This document shows positions 16,619-26,171 of a DNA stretch of 64,000 bases, piece by piece (the stretch's first letter is position 1; each line of letters starts with the position of its first letter). The notes below the pieces were generated by a model that did no database searches, had not been told where the DNA came from, and saw only the letters and a program-made list of their open reading frames with translations. This DNA is from Spirosoma aureum (GTDB lineage Bacteria; Bacteroidota; Bacteroidia; Cytophagales; Spirosomataceae), in assembly GCF_011604685.1 (NCBI RefSeq), contig NZ_CP050063.1:4300501-4364500 (forward strand). Direction: 5' to 3'. The translations under genes were made by a program, and so were the position numbers.

Positions 16619-19423
16619 TTAATCACCTGATGGGCCAGTAGCTGTAGCCGACCCCAGCGTATAAAGTTGATTGAAAAGTAGTTTGAAAGTACCGTGTGCC
16701 TGCCCCCGGAACGTTATTTCCGGGCCAAATGCATATAATTTGCCAGCACCGATCGGGGCCATAAATGCAGCTACCCCGTCCTGCAAATAAGACTGCCCCC
16801 AGGCCCAGCCACTCCGCAGGGATTTATCCGTTGCAAACCAAGCCAATGGTGTGACGATACCTTTGGCAATTGCTTCAGGAGCTACTTTAAATACTGGGCT
16901 ATGTTCAAAATATACATCAGTTAGCATTGGCATACCCCAGGTAGCATGTTGCGTCGAATCTAACGTAACCCGTAATACGCTACCGGGTACATAGAATTTT
17001 TCGACGGGTAATGTTTTTTCCTGTCCCGCAGTCGTCATTTCAACCAGTGCATTTTTGATGGGCAGCTTCAGATGATAGGCCAGATTAGTACTGGTGCCAA
17101 TTGTCACGATCGTACCACCAGCTTCCAGAAAGGCTTTCAATTGCGGAATAGACTTCTCTGCCGTAATACGCCCCAGCCAGGATCGATACTCAATGGGTAT
17201 TTCTTCGGCCTGCGGCTCTCTCCTGACTGTCCCTTCGGTCGATCGGCCAGCTGGGGGTATAGCCTGGGTCACAAAAATGATCGCATCGAACTTCTTTTTA
17301 AGATCACCGGCATCGATATCACCCGGATAAATTACCTTCATCGGGAAATGGTACTGTTCCATCAGCCAGCGTACCCAACCCGAAGGCATCGATCCACCAT
17401 AGGTATCCCACAAAGCAATGCGCATCGGTGCCATTTTGATCATCTGACTGGCCGGACGTTTGGTCAGCCCCGATACATCCAGCCCAAAATCAGTAACCAC
17501 TTTGGCCAATAAACTCTTGGCTTTGGGCGAAGCTGGAACAAAAAACGATCCTGCCGTCTCATGGTTATCGGAGCCATTGGGTAAACGATAAACCTCAATA
17601 CCGGCGGCCAGCAAATCATTGACCGCTATGAATGAATGGTTTGATTGCGCGGTCAGCACATAACCAGCACTGGCATTGCCCGACAATCGCCCCTCGGCCG
17701 ATTGCAATTCGCCATAGGGCAACTTTTTAAAAGGGCCGTCGAAACCAACCAGAATTCGGTCGAACCTCACATTCATCAGATAAGCCGGTGTCCAGCCCGC
17801 TACATCGTAGGGCCGTACCGGAGGGCCACCCGGATACTGAAAATCGTTGGGATAGTCCTGTGGTTCAAACATGTCGAGTACGTGTGGACGAAAGGCCTGA
17901 TCCGTTTTAACGATATACGAATGGGCCGGGTATTTTTTGCCCGCAACGGTAAAGTCTGCCGTTGCCTGCTGAATCTGAATACCGCTTCTGACCAGCGCGT
18001 TGATGAATCGAACGGCCGTTGCGAAATCAGCCTGATCGGCCGGAATAATAAATCCACGCGGGTCGCGCAAGGCTGGCGCTTTCATGATTGTATCATAATA
18101 TTTGACGGGCAACCCGCTACCGCGTGGTAGTAATCCAAATTGATCGGGAGTCGTGTTTGACAATGAACCAGCGGCCGTTTTTTTCTGATCAGTCTGGTAG
18201 GCCTGAGTGATCGCATTGACCCGTTTCGGGTAGAGGGTCCAGTAATCCTGGCTACCCCTTTCAATGGAGTTTTTCCCCATCCGGTAAATGTTGTAGAGCA
18301 ATAGATCGCGCTGGCGTGCGGCATAATCCAGCACGGCATAATTCAGCGATACCGAATAATCGATCGATTGCTTAAAATGCCACTTCTGAGGGGTAACCGG
18401 AAAGGGCGTGTTGCCATTGGGTAGCAACCGTTCGGGAACAAGTGGTATTGTTTCGGGGGTTGGATTGCCAATAATTTCGGTTAAGAGCCCAATCATATTA
18501 TGGAAAAGATTGATCGAACGCAGCCCACCATTAAACCAGTTTGAGTAGGGCGTTCCGGTTAGTCGCGTATAGCCCGGTTTGTTTTCAGTATTCAATCGAT
18601 TAATCATGGCCGAACCCAGGGCATCCATACCCGTTACGATCGACGGATCGAGCACAAAATTGAACGGATCGCGTAGGGGAGGTCCCGCCAGTACCGAGCC
18701 CGCTGGTCCTCGCTGGTGATGATTGTAAATGATTTGCGGGAACCACTCAATAAACAGTTGCTGGCCCATATTCTGGGTTTCCTTCATATTGAGCATGAAG
18801 AAATCACGGTTATTATCGTGCCCGATGTATTTCTGGTAAAGCCTTGGTAAGTGATCCTGAGTGCGTTTTTGGGGCACTGGTTCGCGCATGTACCAGTTGC
18901 CAACAAGCTCATGTCCATCGGGATTGGCATGGGTAAGCAGAACGATAACCTGATCAAGAATACGAAGCGTTTCGGGATCCTGGCGACTCACCAACTGCCA
19001 GGCCGTTTCAATCAGTTGCATGGTTCCAACGGTTTCGGTCGAATGGAGTCCGCCATCGATCCAGACAACCGCCTTTCCTTCGCTGGCCAGGACATGAGCC
19101 AGCTCATCGGTCAGTGTTTCGGCCCGAGCCAGCTTCTGAGAAATTTCCTTGTAGTGAGCCAGCTTTTTCTGATTCTCGGGAGACGTTACGATCAGCATGT
19201 ATTGATGCCGACCTTCGGCCGTTAACCCAATGTCGACCAATTTCGTCCGGTCAGAGGTTGCCAGCTTTTTAAAATAGGCTTCGGTTTGCGTATAATTTGA
19301 GAGCTGATAATCGTCACCAATCGCAAAACCAAAATGCTCCTTGGGTGATGGTACCGTTTGGGTGTATCCTTCCAGTCGGTGAATCAGGAGAACGAGAATG
19401 AACAACAGTAGCTGTCTGGTCAT
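16619..19423 (-). CDS. Secreted M14-family zinc carboxypeptidase
   Basis: A 934-residue exported metallopeptidase. It has a signal peptide (about 1-21) and a peptidase M14 domain (about 40-370). The zinc ligands begin with His127 and Glu130 in 'GGLHSTETVG'; 'LTHANPDGHELVGN' and 'HDNNRDFFMLN' follow as in large bacterial M14 proteins. The C-terminal third contains 'RIALWDTYGGSMPSGW', resembling a glutamine-amidotransferase-like fold often found at the end of this subfamily. It probably trims C-terminal residues of peptides in the periplasm or outside the cell. It is transcribed alone on the minus strand and ends convergently with the permease. Confidence 0.9.
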   Translation of the reverse strand: MTRQLLLFILVLLIHRLEGYTQTVPSPKEHFGFAIGDDYQLSNYTQTEAYFKKLATSDRTKLVDIGLTAEGRHQYMLIVTSPENQKKLAHYKEISQKLARAETLTDELAHVLASEGKAVVWIDGGLHSTETVGTMQLIETAWQLVSRQDPETLRILDQVIVLLTHANPDGHELVGNWYMREPVPQKRTQDHLPRLYQKYIGHDNNRDFFMLNMKETQNMGQQLFIEWFPQIIYNHHQRGPAGSVLAGPPLRDPFNFVLDPSIVTGMDALGSAMINRLNTENKPGYTRLTGTPYSNWFNGGLRSINLFHNMIGLLTEIIGNPTPETIPLVPERLLPNGNTPFPVTPQKWHFKQSIDYSVSLNYAVLDYAARQRDLLLYNIYRMGKNSIERGSQDYWTLYPKRVNAITQAYQTDQKKTAAGSLSNTTPDQFGLLPRGSGLPVKYYDTIMKAPALRDPRGFIIPADQADFATAVRFINALVRSGIQIQQATADFTVAGKKYPAHSYIVKTDQAFRPHVLDMFEPQDYPNDFQYPGGPPVRPYDVAGWTPAYLMNVRFDRILVGFDGPFKKLPYGELQSAEGRLSGNASAGYVLTAQSNHSFIAVNDLLAAGIEVYRLPNGSDNHETAGSFFVPASPKAKSLLAKVVTDFGLDVSGLTKRPASQMIKMAPMRIALWDTYGGSMPSGWVRWLMEQYHFPMKVIYPGDIDAGDLKKKFDAIIFVTQAIPPAGRSTEGTVRREPQAEEIPIEYRSWLGRITAEKSIPQLKAFLEAGGTIVTIGTSTNLAYHLKLPIKNALVEMTTAGQEKTLPVEKFYVPGSVLRVTLDSTQHATWGMPMLTDVYFEHSPVFKVAPEAIAKGIVTPLAWFATDKSLRSGWAWGQSYLQDGVAAFMAPIGAGKLYAFGPEITFRGQAHGTFKLLFNQLYTLGSATATGPSGD

Positions 19424-20191
19424 TGGAAGTAACTATTTGGAAGCAAGGGGTAGTTCGCAAATATATCTTTATTTTATGAAATCGAATTTTAACGATATAA
19501 AATATTATATTTTACATTAAAAACAGGATAATAAATCTGATCTATTTTAAATTTTGACACTCGCTCCCAATATTCGAATCAGTTTTTTTAAATACTGCCC
19601 CTATTGCAGCCATTACCCTAAAACACATAGCTATACCTAAACTGGTACCTGTTTTAAGTGTACTCAGTCTACTAAAACAGAACGCATATATCCTGATCAA
19701 AGCCGGGACAGAAGCAACACAAAGTAGGCTTAGCCGAATTTATCAGTAATCCCTTATCAAACTAGGTACTCATTAATTACCTGAAGTATCGTAACTCTAT
19801 TTTTTGCCTGGGCCTGCTTATTTTTACAACTTACCCTTCATCCTGATAGGTTAGCAAAATTCGCATCGGCCGGAAGCAATCTCTCACAATAATTTTTTCT
19901 TTTCGCATTTTACTGCCTTTTAAAAACTGTTCCTCCATCTGGCCCGCCCGCCAGTTGATGAGGCAACAACAGCCGGGCAAGGTCATCACTAATCCTGACA
20001 AAAGCTTGAGTAATGCATTGGTGCCTTTTCCCGACACGTTTACATCAAAACGGGCACCAATATGATGTAAACGTGTCGGGAAAAGCGGTTTGTACAGGCT
20101 ACCACTTTGTAGCCCTTCACAGGTTCCAGTTGTGGAAAACCGTATTGAGAAAGAACAGGAATTCCTGGTGTGAATTTTATAGCTCAGCCTA
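19424..20191. other. Intergenic stretch with a strong palindrome
   Basis: From 19424 to 19600 it is AT-rich and probably carries the promoter of the carboxypeptidase. The rest is broken by stops. A 123-codon frame (20202-19831, minus) runs through the palindrome at 20026 and shows no protein-like pattern, so I do not call it. Confidence 0.4.
20026..20084. repeat. Long perfect inverted repeat
   Basis: A 22-bp perfect stem (20026-20047 with 20063-20084), starting TTTTCCCGACACG, with a 15-nt loop. An outer GGTGCC and an inner GGGCACC could pair in an alternative fold. It lies about 110 bp after the DUF4347 gene and could act as a 3' terminator or be a palindromic repeat element. Confidence 0.65.
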
Positions 20192-20785
20192 CTAATCGGC
20201 AACCATCGGGTTCAGGGCCTGGGTTTCGATCGTGCCATTTGGATAGACGGTTACTGAATTCGACATCGCAGCGGAATACAGTGACCATTTGTTGCTGCCT
20301 ACCAGATGATCGTCGATCGGAGCAATTACTTTGGCATTCACCGCCGAGGCCAGATACCGCATGAATTTGACGCCATTCCCCTCTGTATTACCTGAATAGC
20401 GTCCCCGCTTGATAGTCGCTCCGGGCTGAAGCATATTGGTATGCAACGCGGTTTCACTGGCGATGGCACAGGAGTGCAATTCCACGCGGGCTGCCGAATC
20501 AAAGCATCCGCGCAGTGTCCACCATTCGTAGATGTTGTCCACATTATAAACCTTTCCCAGAAAGAAGGCTCCGCTGTCGCCATGAGCCACGATGCGCAGA
20601 ATATGGATCTTATTGGAGCCAATCTGCTGTTTGATCCAGCGAACCACATCACCTGCTGGCATGCCAAAGGGAATGAGATTTTTGTAGGTGGTCATGTAGT
20701 TGACCTTGCGACCATCATCCAGGTTGTAGAGTTTGGCGAAATTCTTGTCGATTCCGTCAAAGAGATGGATACTTACCGATTCCAT
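20192..20785 (-). CDS. DUF4347-like protein with His/Cys dyad
   Basis: A 197-residue soluble protein without a signal peptide. 'ILRIVAHGDSGAFFLG' (His68) and 'RVELHSCAIAS' (Cys106) form the His-Gly ... Ser-Cys pattern of clan CD (caspase, CHAT, separase) folds, and the overall layout fits DUF4347. That family is often the N-terminal domain of very large surface proteins; here it stands alone. A late segment 'VTVYPNGTIETQ' may form a small C-terminal strand pair. A peptidase activity is plausible but inferred only from the dyad. It is followed by a long palindrome and preceded, 171 bp upstream on the same strand, by a DUF3592 membrane protein. Confidence 0.65.
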   Translation of the reverse strand: MESVSIHLFDGIDKNFAKLYNLDDGRKVNYMTTYKNLIPFGMPAGDVVRWIKQQIGSNKIHILRIVAHGDSGAFFLGKVYNVDNIYEWWTLRGCFDSAARVELHSCAIASETALHTNMLQPGATIKRGRYSGNTEGNGVKFMRYLASAVNAKVIAPIDDHLVGSNKWSLYSAAMSNSVTVYPNGTIETQALNPMVAD

Positions 20786-20956
20786 ACTTTCATTGCAGTA
20801 GTTGGTTGAACTTACAATAAGCTACTTAATGTGGATAATAGGCCTCACTGATTTAGAGATACGAATAAAAGCAATCCTGAACGGAGGCTGTCCAGTGTTT
20901 AGCAAGTGGTGCTTCCTGTTGAGCAGGAGGTGTCAATTGGTGAGCTATGCAGGTAG

Positions 20957-21376
20957 TTACAATAAAAATTGTCTTGCGTAATAGCCGAAGAGATAGTAGC
21001 CTCCTCCAATAATGAGCAGGACGGTGGCAATTGCCAGTAAAATGACAGCCCATCCAAAAGCGCCAAAATAAGTAAGTACCATTGGATTTTCAGGGTCATC
21101 CAGTTTATAAACGAGCGTAGCTTTCTCGCCTACTGCCCAATCGGGTGGAGCGCTTGCTATCTTGTATGAATAATGGATCTCCTGACCGGTAATTGTCGTA
21201 AATTGAAAAATAGGCCGGTAGGTGGATTTGCCTTTTTTGCCACTTTCCTGGACAAGTTTTTCAACCGTAGCCAGCGTACGGGTACCTGATTTAATAAAAT
21301 TAATGGAGGTAGAAAACAAATACAAGGAACCTAAAAGCAGCAAAACGCCAATCAGGAACGTAATGAAGTAGCCCAT
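20957..21376 (-). CDS. DUF3592-family membrane protein
   Basis: 139 residues with a membrane helix at each end (about 3-26 and 103-130). The extracytoplasmic beta-rich domain between them contains 'TLATVEKLVQESGKKGKS', 'YRPIFQFTTITGQE' and 'WAVGEKATLVYKLDDPENP', the standard DUF3592 layout. The biochemical role of this family is unknown. The start is ATG at 21376. It is in the same direction as the DUF4347 gene but separated by 171 bp, so co-transcription is possible, not certain. Confidence 0.8.
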   Translation of the reverse strand: MGYFITFLIGVLLLLGSLYLFSTSINFIKSGTRTLATVEKLVQESGKKGKSTYRPIFQFTTITGQEIHYSYKIASAPPDWAVGEKATLVYKLDDPENPMVLTYFGAFGWAVILLAIATVLLIIGGGYYLFGYYARQFLL

Positions 21377-21820
21377 TTATAGGATTATTAAAATTTGCCA
21401 GATAGCTTTTTGTTGGTAGGATAAAGAAATTATACTATAAACTTCTACCATCGCATCAACTATGGCTGAAGCTCAATGGCGAAACGTTTACTACTGTTTT
21501 ATCAATCAGCAGATGGCAATTTACTGGCTGTACCTGTTTTAACCAGTCATGAACTGATTGAACGGTCGGGTTTTGATCCGTTGATTGCTACTGTTAAATG
21601 TCAAGTATCCAGTCGTTTATAAAAAGGCTTTCTCGACTCAGCCAACAAAAACTATCCCAGCGGTAAATACCTTTACCGACGCAGTAAACTACGATTGATA
21701 GACAGCTATGAGCTAAAAGGCACCATCCTTGAGTTGAAGGAAAATAGGTAGATCTGGCGGCTATTTTTGTTTTCTCCCACTACTCTGGTAGGTTTATGTC
21801 TTGAACAAAAGCTAATATAT
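21377..21820. other. Intergenic stretch with decayed coding fragments
   Basis: Short plus-strand protein-like pieces occur in different frames, for example 'MAEAQWRNVYYCF' from about 21462 and 'GKYLYRRSKLRLIDSYELKG' ending in TAG at about 21751. This suggests a small gene destroyed by frameshifts. No intact gene. Confidence 0.35.
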
Positions 21821-22195
21821 ATGAGCACTAGTGCAGCGCAAGTGTTGGAAGATAGTCTTCTAAAGGTTTGGAGTGAACGCGACCAGGAGCAGCGATTAGA
21901 GGAAATGGCACGGATTTATGCCGCCGATATAGTTTTTTATGATGCGGATAATGGCCCAGGCATTACAGGCCATCAGGCGATTGATTCACTCATCAAGAAA
22001 CTGCAGGAGCAATGGCCCCCTGAATTCGTCTTTACACTGTTAAAACCAGTAGTAACCAACCACGGCGTTAGCCATGCCGCCTGGACACTTGGTGCTCCCA
22101 ATACGAAACCTGCTGCCAGCGGAATGGATATTGCCCTTATTGAGAATGGGCTCATTAAAGCATTATACCTCTATATTGATGATCCTACTCGTTGA
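21821..22195 (+). CDS. SnoaL-like (NTF2-fold) protein
   Basis: 124 residues from the ATG at 21821; a TTG start 54 bp upstream is open but unlikely. The pattern 'RLEEMARIYAADIVFYDAD', 'ITGHQAIDSLIKKLQ', 'GVSHAAWTLGAP' and 'MDIALIENGLIKALYLYI' is that of SnoaL-like nuclear-transport-factor-2 folds, which form a conical pocket and serve as isomerases, hydrolases or ligand binders. No specific substrate can be read from it. The gene stands alone. Confidence 0.8.
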   Translation: MSTSAAQVLEDSLLKVWSERDQEQRLEEMARIYAADIVFYDADNGPGITGHQAIDSLIKKLQEQWPPEFVFTLLKPVVTNHGVSHAAWTLGAPNTKPAASGMDIALIENGLIKALYLYIDDPTR

Positions 22196-22485
22196 ACTGC
22201 TTTAGCACCGGTTTACAAGAACGTGTGCTAATCCTGCTCGCAGCATTTGAAAGGCAATAAGTTGTCTTCTATTGAGAAACAGTAGCGGTTAATTTCGTAC
22301 TAGCCAGACTCTGGCTGCGGCATCTGGTGGGCTTGAAAGACTATTGAGTTTATAGGCTTGTCTATACATGACGGGACTGCCCATAGGTAAATGACGATGA
22401 TTATAAAATCTACTTAATCATTGTCGCTGCCATAACAACATTTAATAGTGGTGTAAAATCAGACAGACATAAATTGACAATTTTT

Positions 22486-24225
22486 TTACCTTTTATAATT
22501 TTTTAGCTCTTGCCGAAGTAGTTTATTTTCTTCACGAAGTGAATCGACTTCTTTTTTGACATCAAGTAGATAAAGAGTAATTTCTTCAATCTTCTCTAAC
22601 AGTTTAGCATCCATTTGGCCTAAATTGATACCCTGCTTAACTACCTCTTGTGCAGAAGGAATACCCGGCAGATGGCCTGTTTTTTGAATATACTGTTCCA
22701 CTTCATGAAGGCTCTTGAGTTTATAGCCTTTTTCAAAAACTTTATCTGACCAGTCAGAGGAAGTTTTTATTGCTACTTTTACCTTCTCTGTTAAAATACC
22801 CTCCTCAACGTAAAGTTTATAGCCAGATGGAGCCTTGTTAACACGCTGTCCAATAATAACAGCTTCACCCTGTGTGCTTTGTAGAAAAGTCCCCCTAAGT
22901 TGCCAGAGCGAAGCCCCCATGGGCTCTTGAGCGTTGTCGCTAATACTGCCCATAATTACATTTCCATCCGGATCGACTGTTAGAAATTTTCGCGCATTTA
23001 ATACACTGGCTGGCGAGCTTCTTGTGAGATTCTCTAGTCGAATACCTGATGTGTTGGCTATGCCTGTGGTAATATGAAGTTTTGCCGAAGGTGATCTATT
23101 GCCAATTCCCACATGTACAGAATTGACACCTGTACCACCAAGTACTACTGAATTACTTTGAGTAACTATAGCATTAGTGCCAATAGCAACAGCGTTATTG
23201 ACGACGGTTGAAGGAATATCTACCCCCGCATTAACGCCAATAAAGACATTTTGCGATCCAGTAGAATTACCAGTAAAACCTGCATTTTGACCAATATATG
23301 TATTCTGTTCTCCCGTCGTATTTCCAAAGCCAGCCGCTCCGCCCAGGAACGTGTTGCCATTACCTGTTGTAGTATTCTGACCTGACCGGATACCAACATA
23401 GGCATTGCCTATCCCTGTAGTATTGGCGTAACCAGCGTAAGTGCCTAAAAAGGCATTACCCGTACCAGTCGTGTTATAGGTGCCAGTGGCATGTCCAATA
23501 AAAGCATTGTCGTTACCTGTAGTGTTGGAAAGCCCTGCATAGGTACCTATAAAAGCATTATCAGCCCCTGTCGTATTGTTGAAACCTGCATTAAAACCAA
23601 TAAAGGAATTGTTGCCACCAGTTGAATTATTCTGTCCTGCCTGATAACCAATAAAGGCATTCTGACTACCGCTTATATTATTGAGGCCTGTCTTGTAGCC
23701 AATGAAGGCATTTCCATTGCCGTTATTATAGAAACCTGCCTGATAACCTATGAAGATATTATCACTACCTGTATAGTTCAGGGAGCCTGTCTGAAAGCCA
23801 ATAAAGACATTATCATTACCCGTAGTGTTCTGGGAGCCTGTTAAATAACCCATAAAGGTATTGTATGTACCAGATGTATTATTAAAGCCGGCACCAGAGC
23901 CCATAAAGATATTGTATCGTCCATATGTATTGTTGAATCCTGCTTTGTAGCCTAAAAAGGCGTTGTTCGTGCCTGTCAAATTGGCTGAACCCGCATAGGC
24001 CCCTACAAATGTATTACTGACGCCGGTCGTGTTATTTTGTCCTGCCTGAAAGCCCAAAAAAGCATTTTCAATACCCGTCATCGTAGTGTTGCCCGCTTGT
24101 GGACCAACGAGCGTATTATTATTGGCAGGGGTAGTGGAGTTTGGTGTATTGGCAACATAGTTGGTCTGAGCTAGAAGTGTACAAGATAAACCAAGGAGTA
24201 AGCTGACGTAAATTATTAGACGCAT
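22486..24225 (-). CDS. Secreted repeat protein with tail-fibre-type C-terminus
   Basis: 579 residues. It has a signal peptide (about 1-19). About 17 tandem units of 17 residues then run from roughly residue 36 to 340, with consensus NTTGxxNAFIGYxAGxx, followed by a shaft segment 'VHVGIGNRSPSAKLHITTG'. The C-terminal part contains 'DWSDKVFEKGYKLKSLHEVE', 'HLPGIPSAQEV' and a coiled coil 'EEITLYLLDVKKEVDSLREE'. This ending is common in Bacteroidota surface proteins related to phage tail-fibre chaperone/S74-like regions and probably trimerises the molecule. The repeats should form a beta-solenoid stalk. A surface adhesin or filament is likely. The gene is AT-richer than its surroundings, and the next gene upstream encodes another exported protein. 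Confidence 0.85.
   Translation of the reverse strand: MRLIIYVSLLLGLSCTLLAQTNYVANTPNSTTPANNNTLVGPQAGNTTMTGIENAFLGFQAGQNNTTGVSNTFVGAYAGSANLTGTNNAFLGYKAGFNNTYGRYNIFMGSGAGFNNTSGTYNTFMGYLTGSQNTTGNDNVFIGFQTGSLNYTGSDNIFIGYQAGFYNNGNGNAFIGYKTGLNNISGSQNAFIGYQAGQNNSTGGNNSFIGFNAGFNNTTGADNAFIGTYAGLSNTTGNDNAFIGHATGTYNTTGTGNAFLGTYAGYANTTGIGNAYVGIRSGQNTTTGNGNTFLGGAAGFGNTTGEQNTYIGQNAGFTGNSTGSQNVFIGVNAGVDIPSTVVNNAVAIGTNAIVTQSNSVVLGGTGVNSVHVGIGNRSPSAKLHITTGIANTSGIRLENLTRSSPASVLNARKFLTVDPDGNVIMGSISDNAQEPMGASLWQLRGTFLQSTQGEAVIIGQRVNKAPSGYKLYVEEGILTEKVKVAIKTSSDWSDKVFEKGYKLKSLHEVEQYIQKTGHLPGIPSAQEVVKQGINLGQMDAKLLEKIEEITLYLLDVKKEVDSLREENKLLRQELKNYKR
23215..24110 (-). repeat. About 17 tandem 51-bp coding repeats
   Basis: Direct repeats inside the preceding gene, each encoding about 17 residues with Asn-Thr-Thr-Gly at the start and Phe-Ile-Gly in the middle. 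Units are diverged in DNA but nearly constant in length; one is a residue short and one a residue long. Copy number is prone to change by slippage or recombination. Confidence 0.85.
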
Positions 24226-24269
24226 AAATCAGTATCGATAAATAAGGTAGAATGTATGGAGATGGCGTG

Positions 24270-25337
24270 TTACTGCTTAATAACCGTAAGCGCTTTAACT
24301 TGAGTCAAGGTACTTACTTTTACAATATAGGTGCCTGGAGTATTGCCTAGCCTGAGTGTTTGTCGTTCATTTGCTTCGGCTTTCTCAACTCTCAGTTGGC
24401 TAATCGGATACCCTCGCTCACTGACTACCTGGTAGATGATTAGTTGACCACCGGCCCCCTGGACTTCAATATCTACCGTCTGACCGGAAACAGGATTAGG
24501 TATGGCTTTAATATTAATAACTGTTAGCGTTTCTGTAGCAGCTTGACGTAAGCTACCACAGGCAAGCTTCCAGTTAAAGACATAACTAGCTTCTTCTGTT
24601 GTCCCTTCCTGCCTTGCTTTTAAGGTAACAGCCGGATTGTCAGAATATAAATTAAGCGTATAGGGGCCAGGAGCTGTAGTAGGTGGAAGTTCGTTCGTTA
24701 CGGAGAAGGTGACAGATTGCCCAGTCAATCCTGTATATTGAGGAGTGAACGTGATTGCATTTTTTCCATCTGATTGAGGCATACAACTAATACCTGATAC
24801 TCCAACAATGGCAAATGTAGCTGTACTATTTGTCGTACTTATTTTGGCTAATCGACAATTAGAGTTTGCATCCAGATAACGACTGTAGAGAGTATTATCT
24901 AGTATAGCAAGAAACCCATCATGTCCCCATCCATTATCAGGATTGGGTAATAAGGAAAAGTTATTGCCATCAAATCTGGCTAGTCGAAAAACGTAATTAG
25001 CATCTCTGTATTGGCAATAGATTGCATCGTTAAAAACGATTTGATTTCCTGTAAATCCATAACCATCATCTGGATTTGGAAGTAGGGTGACGCTTGTACC
25101 ATTGAATTTAGCTAATCGGCCTCTATTGGCTGGATCAGTATACATGCTATATAATGAGCCTTTAAATATAACGGGCTGATATGTTGAAGCATATTGACGG
25201 GCATCCATAAAACCCGTATAGTTGTGGCCCTGTTCAACTTCTGGAATCAATGATATAGTTTGAGCGTAAGTCCAAGCTACATTTATAAGTTGATTAATCA
25301 GCAGGAGTAATACGGCATGGCGTAGAATTGTTTTCAT
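24270..25337 (-). CDS. T9SS-exported protein with repeated beta units
   Basis: 355 residues. After a signal peptide (about 1-25, ending TYAQ), three similar units of about 45 residues contain 'LLPNPDDGYGF', 'LLPNPDNGWGHDG' and 'RLAKFNG/RLARFDG' and look like blades of a small beta-propeller or hyalin-like repeat. A short beta domain follows (about 190-260). The last 75 residues, 'IPNPVSGQTVDIEV' to 'KALTVIKQ', form a type A C-terminal sorting domain, so the protein should cross the outer membrane by the type IX secretion system. The function is unknown; the repeats suggest binding. It lies 44 bp upstream of the repeat protein and may be co-transcribed with it. Confidence 0.8.
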   Translation of the reverse strand: MKTILRHAVLLLLINQLINVAWTYAQTISLIPEVEQGHNYTGFMDARQYASTYQPVIFKGSLYSMYTDPANRGRLAKFNGTSVTLLPNPDDGYGFTGNQIVFNDAIYCQYRDANYVFRLARFDGNNFSLLPNPDNGWGHDGFLAILDNTLYSRYLDANSNCRLAKISTTNSTATFAIVGVSGISCMPQSDGKNAITFTPQYTGLTGQSVTFSVTNELPPTTAPGPYTLNLYSDNPAVTLKARQEGTTEEASYVFNWKLACGSLRQAATETLTVINIKAIPNPVSGQTVDIEVQGAGGQLIIYQVVSERGYPISQLRVEKAEANERQTLRLGNTPGTYIVKVSTLTQVKALTVIKQ

Positions 25338-26050
25338 AATGATTTTGGTTGAGTCTATATTATTATTCCAGGACCAAGCTTGCTTTTATGGTTTGCTGAA
25401 ATATTTCTATTAAATCTAAGTTTTGTATTTTTTTTAGCTATTTCAAAATATTATTATTAAGCGTATAGCAGTACTATACTATTTATTGATAAATATCAAC
25501 CTGATGGCTTTACCAGTAAGGTCCACATACGACAAGAATGCCATTATTAATTTATATTCCTTTGACAGAGGTGAAGTAAACAATGACCATTATTGCCTTC
25601 CAGCCTTTGCACCAGGTGCCGGATAAGACTTAAAATTCGTTTTTCTGAACAACTAAGCTGCGACAGTAATAATCCAACCGAAGCCAGTTTTGCGGTTGAA
25701 CTGAAGAATCTTCTGTAGTTTATTGGTCAATAATAGGTGGTCTTATTTTCCTGGGCTGTACTGTCCTGATCAATGCTCGGACATAGATGGCTTCATCGGT
25801 TGGTCGATAAAGTCAATATCAAAATTGGTGTTGTCAGGGAGTTTAACCTAAAACCGCTGGGGTTACTTAGTGCTAAATTGTCGTTACGAGTTGGCGTTTA
25901 GCAGATCGGGTACGAATAGCGATTTATACTGATCAAATACTGAATAAGTCGAAATCGTCAAAATCGCAGATAAAGAGAGCGAAATGGTTGGCTCTATATC
26001 TTAGAGGATTGATAACGAAAACAAACCATTCGTAGGAAAATGGTATGTAA
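25338..26050. other. AT-rich intergenic stretch, no gene seen
   Basis: About 700 bp between the T9SS protein and tRNA-Lys. The first 200 bp are very AT-rich and should contain the promoter of the minus-strand pair. No frame has protein-like composition, and no RNA gene was recognised. Confidence 0.4.
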
Positions 26051-26088
26051 ATAAAAAGCCACTCATAGTTTTTATACTGTAAGTGGCT
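26051..26088 (-). terminator. Terminator of tRNA-Lys
   Basis: On the minus strand AGCCACT and AGTGGCT (plus 26082-26088 and 26057-26063) pair and are followed by TTTTTATTT. It lies 10 bp after the tRNA 3' end. Confidence 0.75.
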
Positions 26089-26098
26089 AATTACTAGG

Positions 26099-26171
26099 TG
26101 ACCCCGGACAGGTTCGAACTGTCGACCCATTGATTAAGAGTCAATTGCTCTACCAACTGAGCTACGGAGTC
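26099..26171 (-). tRNA. tRNA-Lys (anticodon CTT)
   Basis: A 73-nt cloverleaf on the minus strand. The acceptor GACTCCG pairs with CGGGGTC (one G-U). The D arm is GCTC/GAGC, the anticodon loop is CTCTTAA with CTT at positions 34-36, the T loop is TTCGAAC, and the discriminator base is A. The encoded 3' end reads ACCT, so CCA is not fully encoded and must be added by the CCA-adding enzyme. A terminator follows at once, so it is a single-gene transcript. Confidence 0.95.

Noticed and set aside
19831..20202. A 123-codon minus-strand frame
   Set aside because: It runs through the 22-bp palindrome and overlaps the 3' end of the DUF4347 gene. Composition is not protein-like, and no family pattern is seen.
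23215..24110. Regular repeats that could suggest a CRISPR array
   Set aside because: The 51-bp units are in frame, diverged, lack constant repeats with unique spacers and encode a continuous beta-repeat protein.
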